Source: Desulfobacterales bacterium (GTDB lineage Bacteria; Desulfobacterota; Desulfobacteria; Desulfobacterales; ETH-SRB1). Taken from it: DNA of 50,777 bases. Under the pieces are notes generated by a model, which had not been told where the DNA came from, did no database searches, and saw nothing but the letters and a program-made list of their open reading frames with translations. The stretch spans positions 1 to 50,777 of the forward strand of contig JAUWQO010000009.1 of assembly GCA_030610995.1 (NCBI GenBank), read 5' to 3'. Position 1 is the stretch's first letter. The number at the start of each line of letters is the position of its first letter. A program made the translations under genes and the position numbers. Of this stretch, positions 16,116 through 25,034 are shown in pieces.

Positions 16116-17717
16116 ATGATGAATGAAAACAACACAGGCTGGATAAGACATGTTTCTATCACTCCCCCAACTCTGCAAAATAATACTGCGGATGCTGATC
16201 GGCTTATAGGAGAATTAAAAACCAGGCTTAATACCGATGCCGTTGATATAGACCTTTATTTATTAAAAAGATTGCCGGATCTTTTGAGGAGATGCGATTA
16301 TAATGTTGACTGCATCCTTTGCAAGGATCGGAAAAGGTGGCTTGTTACAGGAATTACGCACCCGCAGGATACAAGTCCCATATACGGCCTGGCCGTTGAT
16401 CTCGGCACTACCAGGATTGTCTTGCGCCTTATAGATCTTTCAACAGGCCGGATTCCGGCCGAAACATCTTTTGACAATCCTCAAATATCCGTGGGACCCG
16501 ACATATTGGCAAGGATACACTTTGCGGACCAGGATGGAGGACTGAATAAGCTCAACAAAATGATTGTCGACAGCCTTAATCGAATGATCATAAGGTTGTG
16601 CGATTCCTGTAAAATAAAGCCATATAACATATATTCCCTTTCTGTGGCAGGCAATACAGCCATGACCCATTTTTTCATGGGTCTTAGTCCTCACTGGATA
16701 GTACGTGAGCCATATATTCCGGTTATAAACAGACCCGGACTTGTAAAAGCAAAAGATCTGGGAATTAAGGTTAACCCTATGGCCAGAGTTCTGATCTTTC
16801 CAAATGTCGGCAGTTATTTTGGTGGAGACCTGATTGCAGGGATTCTGTTTTCCGGCTTAAACAAAATAGAGGATACAGCTATTTTGGTTGACGTTGGGAC
16901 AAATGCAGAGGTTGTATTAGGAAATAAAGACTGGCTTGTTGCCTGTGCCGGAGCAGCAGGTCCTGCCCTGGAATGCGGGGTAACCGGGATGGGTATGATG
17001 GCGGGCCCCGGAGTGATTGATCAGGTTGTGATTGATCAGGTTGTGATCGATCATGATACTTATAATATTCGATTGCATACCATTGACAACATGCCGCCTA
17101 AAGGGATTTGCGGTTCAGGTCTGATAGACCTTGCAGCCCACCTTTTTCTTTGCGGTATGATCGACACCAAGGGCAAGTTGGCGCCGTCGATATGCGGCAG
17201 CAGACTAAAGGAGAAAGATGGTATCAGGCATCTTGTGGTAGTACCTGCAAAAGATTCCGCCACAGGGTCTGACCTTACTATAAGCCAGGCAGACATTGAC
17301 AGTCTTATCATATCCAAGGCCGCCATGTATACAATACTTGAGACCATTACATCTTCTGTTGGAATCTCTTTTAAGGATCTTTCTACATTTTATGTGGCAG
17401 GCGCCTTTGGATCTTTTATCAATCCCAGGTCGGCCATCTCTATTGGAATGCTTCCTGATTTGCCGATTGACCGTTATAAATGCCTGGATAACAGCTCTAT
17501 TGGCGGAGCAACCATGGCGCTTACATCGAGTGAGTGTTTAGATGAGATCGATAATATCAGAGACCGCGTTACCTATCTTGAATTAAATGTAAATCAGGAA
17601 TTTATGAACAGATTCAGCGCTGCCAGGTTTCTCCCCCATACTGATTCCTCGCTTTTTCGCTCGGTAAAGGCGTGTGCCCACATCTCCCCTCCACAAAAGC
17701 CTTCCGCGGCAGGATAA
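16116..17717 (+). CDS. RACo-like corrinoid activation ATPase (ASKHA, DUF4445)
   Basis: This is a reductive activator of corrinoid proteins, which uses ATP to return Co(II) of the corrinoid iron-sulfur protein to active Co(I). Taking ATG 16116 (GGAG about 13 bases upstream) gives 533 residues; an in-frame GTG at 16065 lies inside the neighbouring mobile element and is unlikely. The ASKHA nucleotide-binding domain is clear: YGLAVDLGTTRIVLRLIDL (about 93-111), VAGNTAMTHFFMG, IAGILFSG, ILVDVGTNAEVVLG, AGAAGPALECG and the C-terminal FYVAGAFGSFI. The N-terminal [2Fe-2S] ferredoxin domain of canonical RACo is absent and not encoded upstream, so electrons must come from a partner. A 15-bp tandem duplication yields a repeated VIDQV segment at about residue 310. 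Confidence 0.85.
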   Translation: MMNENNTGWIRHVSITPPTLQNNTADADRLIGELKTRLNTDAVDIDLYLLKRLPDLLRRCDYNVDCILCKDRKRWLVTGITHPQDTSPIYGLAVDLGTTRIVLRLIDLSTGRIPAETSFDNPQISVGPDILARIHFADQDGGLNKLNKMIVDSLNRMIIRLCDSCKIKPYNIYSLSVAGNTAMTHFFMGLSPHWIVREPYIPVINRPGLVKAKDLGIKVNPMARVLIFPNVGSYFGGDLIAGILFSGLNKIEDTAILVDVGTNAEVVLGNKDWLVACAGAAGPALECGVTGMGMMAGPGVIDQVVIDQVVIDHDTYNIRLHTIDNMPPKGICGSGLIDLAAHLFLCGMIDTKGKLAPSICGSRLKEKDGIRHLVVVPAKDSATGSDLTISQADIDSLIISKAAMYTILETITSSVGISFKDLSTFYVAGAFGSFINPRSAISIGMLPDLPIDRYKCLDNSSIGGATMALTSSECLDEIDNIRDRVTYLELNVNQEFMNRFSAARFLPHTDSSLFRSVKACAHISPPQKPSAAG

Positions 17718-17751
17718 CCTTGAACTACAATATGTTGCGTCACTTTTTTTC

Positions 17752-17781
17752 TTGACACATATTTAATTACCTTTATATACT
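17752..17781 (+). promoter_or_regulatory. Sigma-70-type promoter for the CBS-ACT gene
   Basis: TTGACA at 17752-17757 and TATACT at 17776-17781, separated by 18 bp in AT-rich DNA, lie 86 bp upstream of the start codon at 17868. Both hexamers are near consensus. Confidence 0.6.
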
Positions 17782-17867
17782 TAATTTTTATACAAATTTT
17801 TTTGATCTTTTATGAAATATGCAGACCGGCGGGGTCAGAGCCCCTTACAAGCAATGGAGGAAATTTT

Positions 17868-18566
17868 ATGTTGGTCAAAGGATGGATGTCAAGCGACATA
17901 ATTTCAGTCGAGGAAGAAACTTCTATGATGAAGGCTTCCGTCATTATGAAGGAGCACAATATTCGTCGTCTTCCAGTAGTCAAAAAGGGACAATTAGTTG
18001 GGATTGTTACTGATACAAATTTAAAAGAGGCTTCTCCATCAAAGGCTACCACTCTGGATATCTATGAAATGAGTTATCTGTTGTCTGAGATTAAAGTCAA
18101 AGAATTGATGTCAAAAGACGTGATCTATGTGAAACCTGATGAGACTATAGAATTTGCGGCAGTCTTGATGCTCGAAAACAAGATTTCAGGACTCCCGGTA
18201 ATAAACGATCAACAAAATTTGATCGGTGTTATAACGGAAACAGATATATTTAAAGCTTTAATCCATATTACCGGAGTATACAGCGGCGATACACAGTTTG
18301 CTTTCTGCCTGAGAGATAAACCGGGATCGGTGCATGAAGTCGCGGAAGTCATCCGCAGCATGGGCGGCCGGGTCGTGAGCATACTCACAAGCTATGACTT
18401 AGCGGATGAAGGGTACAGAAACGTCTATTTTCGAATTCGGCATATGGAACATGATCTGCTGGTAAAACTGGTCGATGTTCTGGAAGAAAAATTCACCGTA
18501 TTGTACACCGCAAAAGAATCCTTGGAAAAGGTCGCAGGCAGGCGGTTGCAGATTAAGAATCGTTGA
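17868..18566 (+). CDS. CBS-pair plus ACT domain protein (AcuB-like)
   Basis: Starting at ATG 17868 (GGAGG 8 bases upstream), the protein has 232 residues. Two CBS repeats occupy about 1-60 (MSSDIISVEEETSMMKASVI, then IRRLPVVKKGQLVGIVTDTN) and 78-135 (MSKDVIYVKPDETIEFAAVL, then ISGLPVINDQQNLIGVITE). An ACT-like domain follows at about 143-220 (FCLRDKPGSVHEVAEVIRS). Such cytoplasmic proteins bind adenine nucleotides and small ligands and regulate a partner. It converges with cooC (26 bp between stops) and is bordered by acetyl-CoA pathway genes, so a role in regulating them is possible but unproven. Confidence 0.8.
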   Translation: MLVKGWMSSDIISVEEETSMMKASVIMKEHNIRRLPVVKKGQLVGIVTDTNLKEASPSKATTLDIYEMSYLLSEIKVKELMSKDVIYVKPDETIEFAAVLMLENKISGLPVINDQQNLIGVITETDIFKALIHITGVYSGDTQFAFCLRDKPGSVHEVAEVIRSMGGRVVSILTSYDLADEGYRNVYFRIRHMEHDLLVKLVDVLEEKFTVLYTAKESLEKVAGRRLQIKNR

Positions 18567-18592
18567 TTCATCCAACTACCCCAATCAACAAA

Positions 18593-19378
18593 TTATCCAA
18601 TTATCTGTCCATCTGTCCGTACGTCAGCAATTTTCATGATCGCATCCTTTATTTTCTCGATTGCCAGAACTGCATCGCCACCATCATCAAACGGTGCCTG
18701 CTGATTGATATCTGCCTGTATCAGATTATCATCATACGGAATTGTGCCGATCACAGGAATTCCGAGTCTGTCCAGATTTGCGCTGATTGCGTCAATATCG
18801 CGTTCGCTCGCTCTATTGATTACGGCAACCAGCCTTCCGATTCCGATCTTTTTACTTAATTTCTGTATCCGTGCCGCTGTCTCGATTGATCTAGTTCCGG
18901 GCTCAACCACCGCAATCATCAAATCAACCCCGCTAGCGGTTCCGCGCCCGAGATGCTCAATGCCAGCCTCCATATCAAGGATCACAATGCTCTGTTCCCG
19001 AAGCAGCACATGACGCAGCAGCGCACGCAGCAGCGAGGATGCAGGGCACATACATCCTGATCCTCCTTTGTCGATGGTTCCCATTGTGAGCATGGAAACA
19101 CCATGCTCGGTCACGCCGAATCGACAAGCGATATCATCCACCTTGGGGTTCAGTTTGAAGATACCCCCTATGCCTGTGCCTGCTCGTTCTTCGATTAGTT
19201 TTTTGTGTTCCGTGAGCGGAGCAGGTGGGTTTTTGATACCGATGGCAGATGCCAGGTTCATGTCAGGATCGGCATCGATTGCAAGGACTGCAAAGCCGTC
19301 TGCTGCGAAGATGCGGGCGAGCGTGCCTGCGAGTGTGGTCTTGCCGACGCCGCCTTTGCCTGTAATTGCGATTTTCAT
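18593..19378 (-). CDS. cooC: CODH nickel-insertion ATPase CooC
   Basis: A 261-residue MinD/ParA-type P-loop ATPase. The deviant Walker A GKGGVGKTTLAG (about 7-18), switch DADPDMNLASAIG (about 36-48) and the metal-binding-type CMCPAS motif at about 113-118 are typical of CooC, which loads Ni into the C-cluster of carbon monoxide dehydrogenase. VILDMEAGIEHLGRG (about 133-147) is also a hallmark. It is on the strand opposite to its presumed client CooS (22822-24777). Start at ATG 19378 with GGAG upstream. Confidence 0.92.
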   Translation of the reverse strand: MKIAITGKGGVGKTTLAGTLARIFAADGFAVLAIDADPDMNLASAIGIKNPPAPLTEHKKLIEERAGTGIGGIFKLNPKVDDIACRFGVTEHGVSMLTMGTIDKGGSGCMCPASSLLRALLRHVLLREQSIVILDMEAGIEHLGRGTASGVDLMIAVVEPGTRSIETAARIQKLSKKIGIGRLVAVINRASERDIDAISANLDRLGIPVIGTIPYDDNLIQADINQQAPFDDGGDAVLAIEKIKDAIMKIADVRTDGQIIG

Positions 19379-19461
19379 TGTTGCTCCTTTGGGACGTTAA
19401 AAACTCGCTTTTTGGTGAGCTAAAAGTAAGGGTAATTGAATTGTGCGTCAAGAGAAAAAGG

Positions 19462-19805
19462 ATATTGCTGGTTGCTGGTTGCTGGTTGCGCCTATTCACT
19501 ATTCAAGAATGGCCCTTAACAAACATAGCTGTAAATCGTAGGGTGCGTTTTACGCACCAAAAAACATTCGATTTTGCCTATCAAGGTGTTTTGTCATTCA
19601 TACATTCGGATAATACATATGTCGGTGATGGTGCATAGAATGCACCCTACATGGCTCCCACGCTGGAGCGTGGGAACGAGAAAACGAGTAACCAGCAACC
19701 AGTAATGAGAAGCTTAAGCTCAAAGCTAACAACGAGCAACCAGCAACTCTCCGAGCCGTAGGCTCTACGAGCCGGAGTCCAGCAACCAGCAACGAGTAAC
19801 GAGTA
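19462..19805. repeat. Nested inverted repeats upstream of fhs
   Basis: The left arm of gttgctggtt words (19465-19490) and right arms of ccagcaacc/aacgagtaac words (19683-19805) are complementary and enclose two smaller inverted repeats: GTAGGGTGCGTTTTACGCACC with its partner GCATAGAATGCACCCTAC (about 19538-19650), and the hairpin CTCCCACGCTGGAGCGTGGG (about 19653-19673). No gene in the stretch. The same words flank the panB cassette. Confidence 0.6.
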
Positions 19806-19831
19806 ATATAAAAAAAATGAATAATTTATAC

Positions 19832-19860
19832 TTGACTAAATGAAAGATACCATTTATAAA
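19832..19860 (+). promoter_or_regulatory. Sigma-70-type promoter for fhs-folD
   Basis: TTGACT at 19832-19837 and TATAAA at 19855-19860 with a 17-bp spacer, 62 bp before the fhs start codon. It is immediately downstream of the repeat cluster. Confidence 0.6.
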
Positions 19861-19921
19861 GGTTTTGAATAAATAAATATGATTCAGTAAATTATTGGAA
19901 TCCAGAAAAAAGGAGGGAATT

Positions 19922-21685
19922 ATGGTTCTCGATCCAACTAAATACAAAGACTGGGAAATTGCCGAATATGCTGAAAAAAATATGAAAACGGCTTATCAAT
20001 TGGGAGATGAGCTCGGGCTGGAGAAAGAGGAACTCCTTCCACATGGACATTATGTGGCAAAAATCGATTTTGCAAAAGTTTTAAAACGCCTAAAAAATAA
20101 ACCGGACGGTAAATATATTGATGTTACCGCCATTACTCCCACCCCGCTTGGAGAAGGCAAAAGCACTTCTGCCATGGGATTGGTGCCCGGGCTTGGCAAG
20201 CGAGGAAAACGGGTTGTCGGCGCTATCCGTCAACCTTCCGGCGGCCCGACTATGAATATAAAGGGAAGCGCCGCAGGCGGCGGACTGGCCCAGTGTATCC
20301 CTCTTACCCCGTTTTCATTAGGGCTTACAGGCGATATTAACGCCATTATGAATGCGCATAACCTGGCCATGGTAGCTTTGACAGCCAGAATGCAGCATGA
20401 AAACAACTATTCTGATGAGATACTGACGAAAAAAAATCTGAAACGGCTCGACATTAATCCCAAGAATGTGGAAATGGGGTGGATTATGGATTTTTGCGCT
20501 CAATCGCTTCGGAATATTATTATAGGTCTGGGGGGGAAAATGGACGGTTTCCCCATGCAGTCTAAATTCGGGATTGCCGTAAGCTCGGAGATTATGGCTA
20601 TTCTGGCGGTTGCCACCGACCTGAAAGACATGCGTGAGCGGATGGGAAAGATCGTGGTTGCCTATAATAAAAAAGGTGATCCTGTTACCACGGCAGACCT
20701 TGAGGTTGACGGCGCCATGACCGCATGGATGGTGGAAGCGCTCAATCCGAATCTCCTTCAGACTTTAGAAGGGCAGCCGGTCTTTGTGCATGCAGGGCCC
20801 TTTGCAAATATTGCAATAGGCCAGTCATCCATTATAGCAGACAGGGTGGGGTTGAAACTTGCAGACTACAATGTTACAGAGAGTGGTTTTGGAGCGGACA
20901 TCGGGTTTGAAAAATTCTGGAACTTAAAGTGTCGTTTTAGTGGTTTGAAACCGCATTGCGCTGTGCTTGTGGCAACTATTCGCGCGTTAAAATGTCATGG
21001 CGGCGGACCTCCCCTGCCTCCGGGAAAATCAATGGATCCGGCCTACCTTGAGGAGCATGTGGAGTGGGTGGAAAAGGGTTGTGAAAATCTGGCTCACCAC
21101 ATAAAGACGATCAAGAAAGCAGGGATTAACCCCGTGGTCTGCATCAATTCCTTTTACACCGATACCAAGGATGAGATAGCGGCTGTTCGCAGGTCGGCCG
21201 AGGCTGCAAGCGCCCGCGTTGCCGTTTCTGAACATTGGCTTAAAGGTGGTGACGGGGCTCTGGAATTTGCCGATGCAGTTATCGATGCGTGTGAGGAAGA
21301 AAACGATTTCCACTTTCTTTATGATATTGAAACTCCGCTGCGCAAGAGGATTGAATTGATTGCCAAAGAGGTATATGGCGCGGACGGTGTAAGTTATACC
21401 CCGGAAGCTGAGACTAAAGCAAAGAGAATAGAACAAGATCCTGAACTGGCAAATTTGGGAACATGTATGGTCAAAACTCATCTAAGTCTTTCTCATGATC
21501 CGGCTAAAAAAGGTGTGCCAACGGGATGGACGCTCCCTGTCCGGGATATCCTGACCTATAAAGGGGCGGGATTCGTGGTTCCCGTGGCAGGGGCAATCAG
21601 CCTGATGCCTGGAACGGCTTCTGATCCGGCTTATAGGCGTATTGATGTAGATGTGGAGACCGGAAAAGTAAAGGGGCTTTTTTAA
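19922..21685 (+). CDS. fhs: Formate-tetrahydrofolate ligase
   Basis: This 587-residue enzyme makes 10-formyl-THF from formate, THF and ATP, the second step of the methyl branch. The start at ATG 19922 follows AGGAGGG by 5 bases; an upstream in-frame TTG is not used. The P-loop [15 protein letters not shown] lies at about 74-88, with [20 protein letters not shown] (split) at about 105-124, GGPPLPPG at about 361, and [17 protein letters not shown] and SLSHDP further on. Length is slightly above the usual ~555-560. An 11-bp gap separates it from folD, so they form an operon. Confidence 0.96.
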   Translation: MVLDPTKYKDWEIAEYAEKNMKTAYQLGDELGLEKEELLPHGHYVAKIDFAKVLKRLKNKPDGKYIDVTAITPTPLGEGKSTSAMGLVPGLGKRGKRVVGAIRQPSGGPTMNIKGSAAGGGLAQCIPLTPFSLGLTGDINAIMNAHNLAMVALTARMQHENNYSDEILTKKNLKRLDINPKNVEMGWIMDFCAQSLRNIIIGLGGKMDGFPMQSKFGIAVSSEIMAILAVATDLKDMRERMGKIVVAYNKKGDPVTTADLEVDGAMTAWMVEALNPNLLQTLEGQPVFVHAGPFANIAIGQSSIIADRVGLKLADYNVTESGFGADIGFEKFWNLKCRFSGLKPHCAVLVATIRALKCHGGGPPLPPGKSMDPAYLEEHVEWVEKGCENLAHHIKTIKKAGINPVVCINSFYTDTKDEIAAVRRSAEAASARVAVSEHWLKGGDGALEFADAVIDACEEENDFHFLYDIETPLRKRIELIAKEVYGADGVSYTPEAETKAKRIEQDPELANLGTCMVKTHLSLSHDPAKKGVPTGWTLPVRDILTYKGAGFVVPVAGAISLMPGTASDPAYRRIDVDVETGKVKGLF

Positions 21686-21696
21686 GGAGATTATAA

Positions 21697-22581
21697 ATGT
21701 CTGCAAAGATCATCAGCGGCACTGAGATTGCCAAACAGATACGGGAAGAACTGAAAAAAGAGATAAAGGAATTAAAGAAAAGACATGGTGTAACTCCGGG
21801 GTTGGCCACAATTCTTGTGGGTGACGATCCAGCTTCCAAGGTATATGTGGGTCAAAAGGAGAAGTCGTGTAACAATTTGGGGATATATTCGGAAAAAATC
21901 AATTTGCCTGGAGATATCTCGGAGAAAGAGCTTCTCTCGCTAATTGAGAAATTGAACAAGAACTCACGGATTCACGGGATATTGGTTCAGCTCCCTCTTC
22001 CGAAACAGATTAATGAATCCCGCGTTATATATGCCATTGATCCTGCTAAAGATGTGGATGGTTTCCATCCGGTGAATGTGGGAAAGATGGTGGTCCGAGA
22101 AAAGTGTTTTCTCCCCTGTACCCCTCATGGGATACTGGAGCTTCTGGCCCGTTCCGGTGTGCAAACAGAAGGCGCCGAGGTCGTGGTTGTCGGCAGGAGT
22201 AACATTGTTGGGAAACCTGTCCTTAATCTGATGCTCCAAAAACGACCCACGGGCAATGCAACGGTAACGCTGTGCCATACAAGGACAAAAGACCTGGTCT
22301 TTCACACGAAGCGGGCCGATATCCTCATCGTAGCCACCGGTCATCCAAAGACGGTTACAGGAGATATGGTAAAAGAAGGGGTCGTGGTTATTGATGTGGG
22401 GGTAAACCGGATAGGAAAGACCCCGGAAGGAAAGGCAATTCTGGTTGGCGACGTGGACTTTGAAAGTGTAAAAGAAAAAGCTGCTGCTATCACACCGGTA
22501 CCCGGTGGCGTCGGCCCCATGACTATTGTCATGTTGATGAAGAATACGGTTGAAGCGGCAAGGAATAGTATTGTCGAGTAG
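21697..22581 (+). CDS. folD: Methylene-THF dehydrogenase / methenyl-THF cyclohydrolase
   Basis: FolD (294 residues) converts 10-formyl-THF to methenyl- and then methylene-THF with NAD(P)H. Motifs: ILVGDDPASKVYVGQKEKSC (about 41-60, containing the catalytic Lys), LVQLPLPKQIN (about 96-106), DVDGFHPVNVG (about 119-129), the dinucleotide-binding VVVGRSNIVGKPV (about 161-173), and PVPGGVGPMTIVMLM near the C-terminus. Follows fhs with Shine-Dalgarno AAGGAG. The last codons and stop lie within the TCGAG-word repeat, suggesting that the repeat inserted exactly at the gene end. Confidence 0.96.
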   Translation: MSAKIISGTEIAKQIREELKKEIKELKKRHGVTPGLATILVGDDPASKVYVGQKEKSCNNLGIYSEKINLPGDISEKELLSLIEKLNKNSRIHGILVQLPLPKQINESRVIYAIDPAKDVDGFHPVNVGKMVVREKCFLPCTPHGILELLARSGVQTEGAEVVVVGRSNIVGKPVLNLMLQKRPTGNATVTLCHTRTKDLVFHTKRADILIVATGHPKTVTGDMVKEGVVVIDVGVNRIGKTPEGKAILVGDVDFESVKEKAAAITPVPGGVGPMTIVMLMKNTVEAARNSIVE

Positions 22582-22805
22582 TCGAGTGGGGAATTGGTCG
22601 AGTAGGAAAATGGTCGAGTGGGAAAATAGTTGAGTAGTTGAGTAGGGAAAATAGTTGAGTAGGAAAATAGTCGAGTAGATGATTGCTTGCTCGTTGATTT
22701 CTTAACCAATGACCACTCGACCACTTGACCACTTGACTACTCGACCACTTGACTACTCAACTACTCGACCACTCAACCACTTGACTACTCGACTACTCGA
22801 CCAAC
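22576..22805. repeat. Long inverted repeat of TCGAG words (folD-cooS)
   Basis: The left arm has agtcgagtggggaattggtc and similar words (22576-22680). The right arm (22700-22803) has gaccactcgaccacttgac and similar, complementary over most of its length, with a short non-repetitive centre. It can form a very long imperfect hairpin. It fills the gap between folD and the cooS Shine-Dalgarno. The same words occur at 45779-45990 and 46497-46585. Confidence 0.75.
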
Positions 22806-22821
22806 ATTTGGAGGAATGATA

Positions 22822-24777
22822 ATGGGATCAAGAAGATCTCCTATCGGCGCAGCCAAACGCTGCCTCGGCATTGATTGTGAAGGAAGCACCTGTGTTGCGG
22901 AACAGGCCGAGCGCAGGGGCGTTGTTACTTACATACAACGGATGAACAAGCGCTCTATTGAGCCTTGTCTTTTCGGCCAGGGAGGGACGTGTTGTCGTAT
23001 TTGTTCCTTTGGCCCGTGCATGATGATCGAAGATATTCCGGAATCGATAGGAATCTGCGGAGCCACTCCTGCTACTGTGGCAGCGCGTAATTTTTGCCGT
23101 ATGGTTGCCGGAGGGGCTTCCGCACACATGGACCACGGCCTTGAAACAGCGCTGGCATTTCTGGCTGCTGCCAGAGGAGAATCCGACTATAAAATCAAGG
23201 ATGAAAAGAAGCTCCGAGCGCTGGCAGAGGTCTTTGATATAAAGACCGAAGACCGGAGCACGAAAGATATTGCTGTTGAGCTTGGTGAAAAGGCATTGGC
23301 TGAATTCGGGAAGCAGGAAGGAGGCCTGTATTGCATACGCCGGGCTCCTGAAAAACGGCAGGAAGTATGGAAAAAAAATGGGGTTGTCCCGCGTGGCATA
23401 CAGCGGGAAGTAGTAGAAATCATGCATCGGACCCATATGGGGACCGACCAGGATTATCGCAATCTGCTTCTTCAGGCCACCAGGTGTGCCCTGGCAGACG
23501 GCTGGGGCGGCTCCATGATATCTACCGAGCTGCAGGACATCATGTTTGGAACCCCGGTTCCGACTCGAGCGGTGGTTAACCTCGGTGTCCTTTCCAAAGA
23601 CGAAGTCAACGTGGTTGTGCACGGTCATGAACCGATCCTGTCTGAAGCAATGGTGTTGGTTGCCGAAGATCCGGAAATGATAAAAGCAGCCAAAAACGCG
23701 GGGGCAAAAGGGATCAATCTGGTTGGTGTCTGCTGTACCGGAAATGAAATTCTCATGCGTCATGGAATTCCTGTCGCAGGGAGCTTTATCCAGCAGGAGA
23801 TTGTGCTTGCAACAGGCGCTGTAGAGGTAATGGTAGTAGACGTTCAGTGCATCATGCAGTCTCTTCCCTCTGTGGCCAGGTGTTTCCATACTGAGGTTAT
23901 CACCACGTCTGACCGGGCAAAAATCCCTGGCGCAAAACATATAGAGGTACATCATCACAATGCATTGGAGGCGGCCAGGCAGATAGTCCAACGCGCTATT
24001 GACCGGTATCCGCAGCGAGGGGAGATCAATATCCCCCACCATAAGATGGATGTTGTGGCAGGATTCAGCCACGAAACCATAAATCACATACTTGGCGGCG
24101 CGTTCCGCGCCTCGTACAGGCCTTTAAATGATAATATAATTAACGGGCGTATAAGGGGTTTGGGGGCTATTGTCGGTTGTGACAGCGCGCGTGTTCGCTC
24201 AGGTTACATGCACACCACAGTAGCCAAGGAATTGATTGCCAATAATGTTCTGGTTCTTACGACGGGCTGCGCGGCCACAGCCTGCGGTCGTGAGGGGCTG
24301 CTTACGCCTGAAGCGGCCAGTTTAGCGGGACCGGGTCTCAGAGAGGTATGTGAAACAGTAGGTATGCCTCCTGTATTGCACATGGGCTCGTGTGTGGATA
24401 ACAGCCGGATATTGATGGCTGCAACGGAGGTTGTCCGGGAAGGGGGTCTTGGCGACGATATTTACCAGATACCCGCGGCTGGTTGCGCGCCTGAGTGGAT
24501 GAGTGAAAAAGCGATATCTATTGGACATTATTTTGTTGCAAGCGGCGTCTTTGTTGTATTCGGGAGAACCTTTCCAACAACTGGAAGCAAGGTTTTGACT
24601 GATTTTCTGTTCAAAGAGTTTGAAGATCTATACGGTGGAATGTGGGCTGTTGAATCCGATCCAATAAAGATGGCGCAACTAATGATACAGCGTATAGAGA
24701 AAGGGCGAGAGGCCTTGGGTATCCAGGAGAAAAAGAAAAGAGTCCTCTTTGATATGGCTATGAGGCGTGAGCTGTGA
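22822..24777 (+). CDS. cooS: Carbon monoxide dehydrogenase catalytic subunit
   Basis: This 651-residue Ni-Fe CODH (CooS/AcsA) reduces CO2 to CO for acetyl-CoA synthesis, or oxidises CO. ATG 22822 is preferred because GGAGG is 7 bases upstream; ATG 22816 is only one base from it. Cysteines of the D- and B-clusters appear in the N-terminal part, including CCRICSFGPC at about 57-66. The C-cluster ligands are in VCCTGNEILMRHG (about 305), TTGCAATACGREGL (about 480), HMGSCVDNSRI (about 518) and AAGCAPEWMSEKA (about 553). In the CODH/ACS complex it passes CO to AcsB, whose gene lies 10 kb downstream. CooC is the maturase. Confidence 0.96.
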   Translation: MGSRRSPIGAAKRCLGIDCEGSTCVAEQAERRGVVTYIQRMNKRSIEPCLFGQGGTCCRICSFGPCMMIEDIPESIGICGATPATVAARNFCRMVAGGASAHMDHGLETALAFLAAARGESDYKIKDEKKLRALAEVFDIKTEDRSTKDIAVELGEKALAEFGKQEGGLYCIRRAPEKRQEVWKKNGVVPRGIQREVVEIMHRTHMGTDQDYRNLLLQATRCALADGWGGSMISTELQDIMFGTPVPTRAVVNLGVLSKDEVNVVVHGHEPILSEAMVLVAEDPEMIKAAKNAGAKGINLVGVCCTGNEILMRHGIPVAGSFIQQEIVLATGAVEVMVVDVQCIMQSLPSVARCFHTEVITTSDRAKIPGAKHIEVHHHNALEAARQIVQRAIDRYPQRGEINIPHHKMDVVAGFSHETINHILGGAFRASYRPLNDNIINGRIRGLGAIVGCDSARVRSGYMHTTVAKELIANNVLVLTTGCAATACGREGLLTPEAASLAGPGLREVCETVGMPPVLHMGSCVDNSRILMAATEVVREGGLGDDIYQIPAAGCAPEWMSEKAISIGHYFVASGVFVVFGRTFPTTGSKVLTDFLFKEFEDLYGGMWAVESDPIKMAQLMIQRIEKGREALGIQEKKKRVLFDMAMRREL

Positions 24778-24837
24778 TAGCGGTGATTATAAACTATTCA
24801 ATTATAATACGTTACCATATTTAAGAATACATGAACT

Positions 24838-24992
24838 TATAAAATCCCAAATTTCAAGCATCAAATTACAAATAAATCCCAAATTTCAATATCCAATGAC
24901 CAAAACATATACGGGTTTGGAATTTTGAATTTTGGTCATTGTAATTTATTTGATATTTGTGATTTGTTATTTAGAATTTGCAATGGGAGGGG
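24838..24992. repeat. Inverted repeat of AAATCCCAAATTTC words (cooS-hdrA)
   Basis: The left arm ttataaaatcccaaatttca, extended by caaattacaaataaatccc (24837-24905), pairs with the right arm containing aattttggtcattgtaattt and gatatttgtgatttg (24925-24985). The same element occurs twice near 50275-50575. No gene. Together with the tail-like sequence at 25026-25042 it makes up the whole 5' region of hdrA. Confidence 0.65.
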
Positions 24993-25034
24993 ATGAAAAA
25001 AAGGAAGTCCCTATACAATATATTTAGTGGCTGA

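Noticed and set aside
22576-22805. CRISPR array (also considered at 29069-29148 and 48707-48802)
   Set aside because: Repeat units are short (5-14 bp), directly adjoining and form inverted arms. There are no unique spacers of constant length and no cas genes.
22828-24087. 419-codon minus-strand open frame
   Set aside because: It is the antisense shadow of cooS, with Cys/His-rich composition typical of such shadows and no family match.
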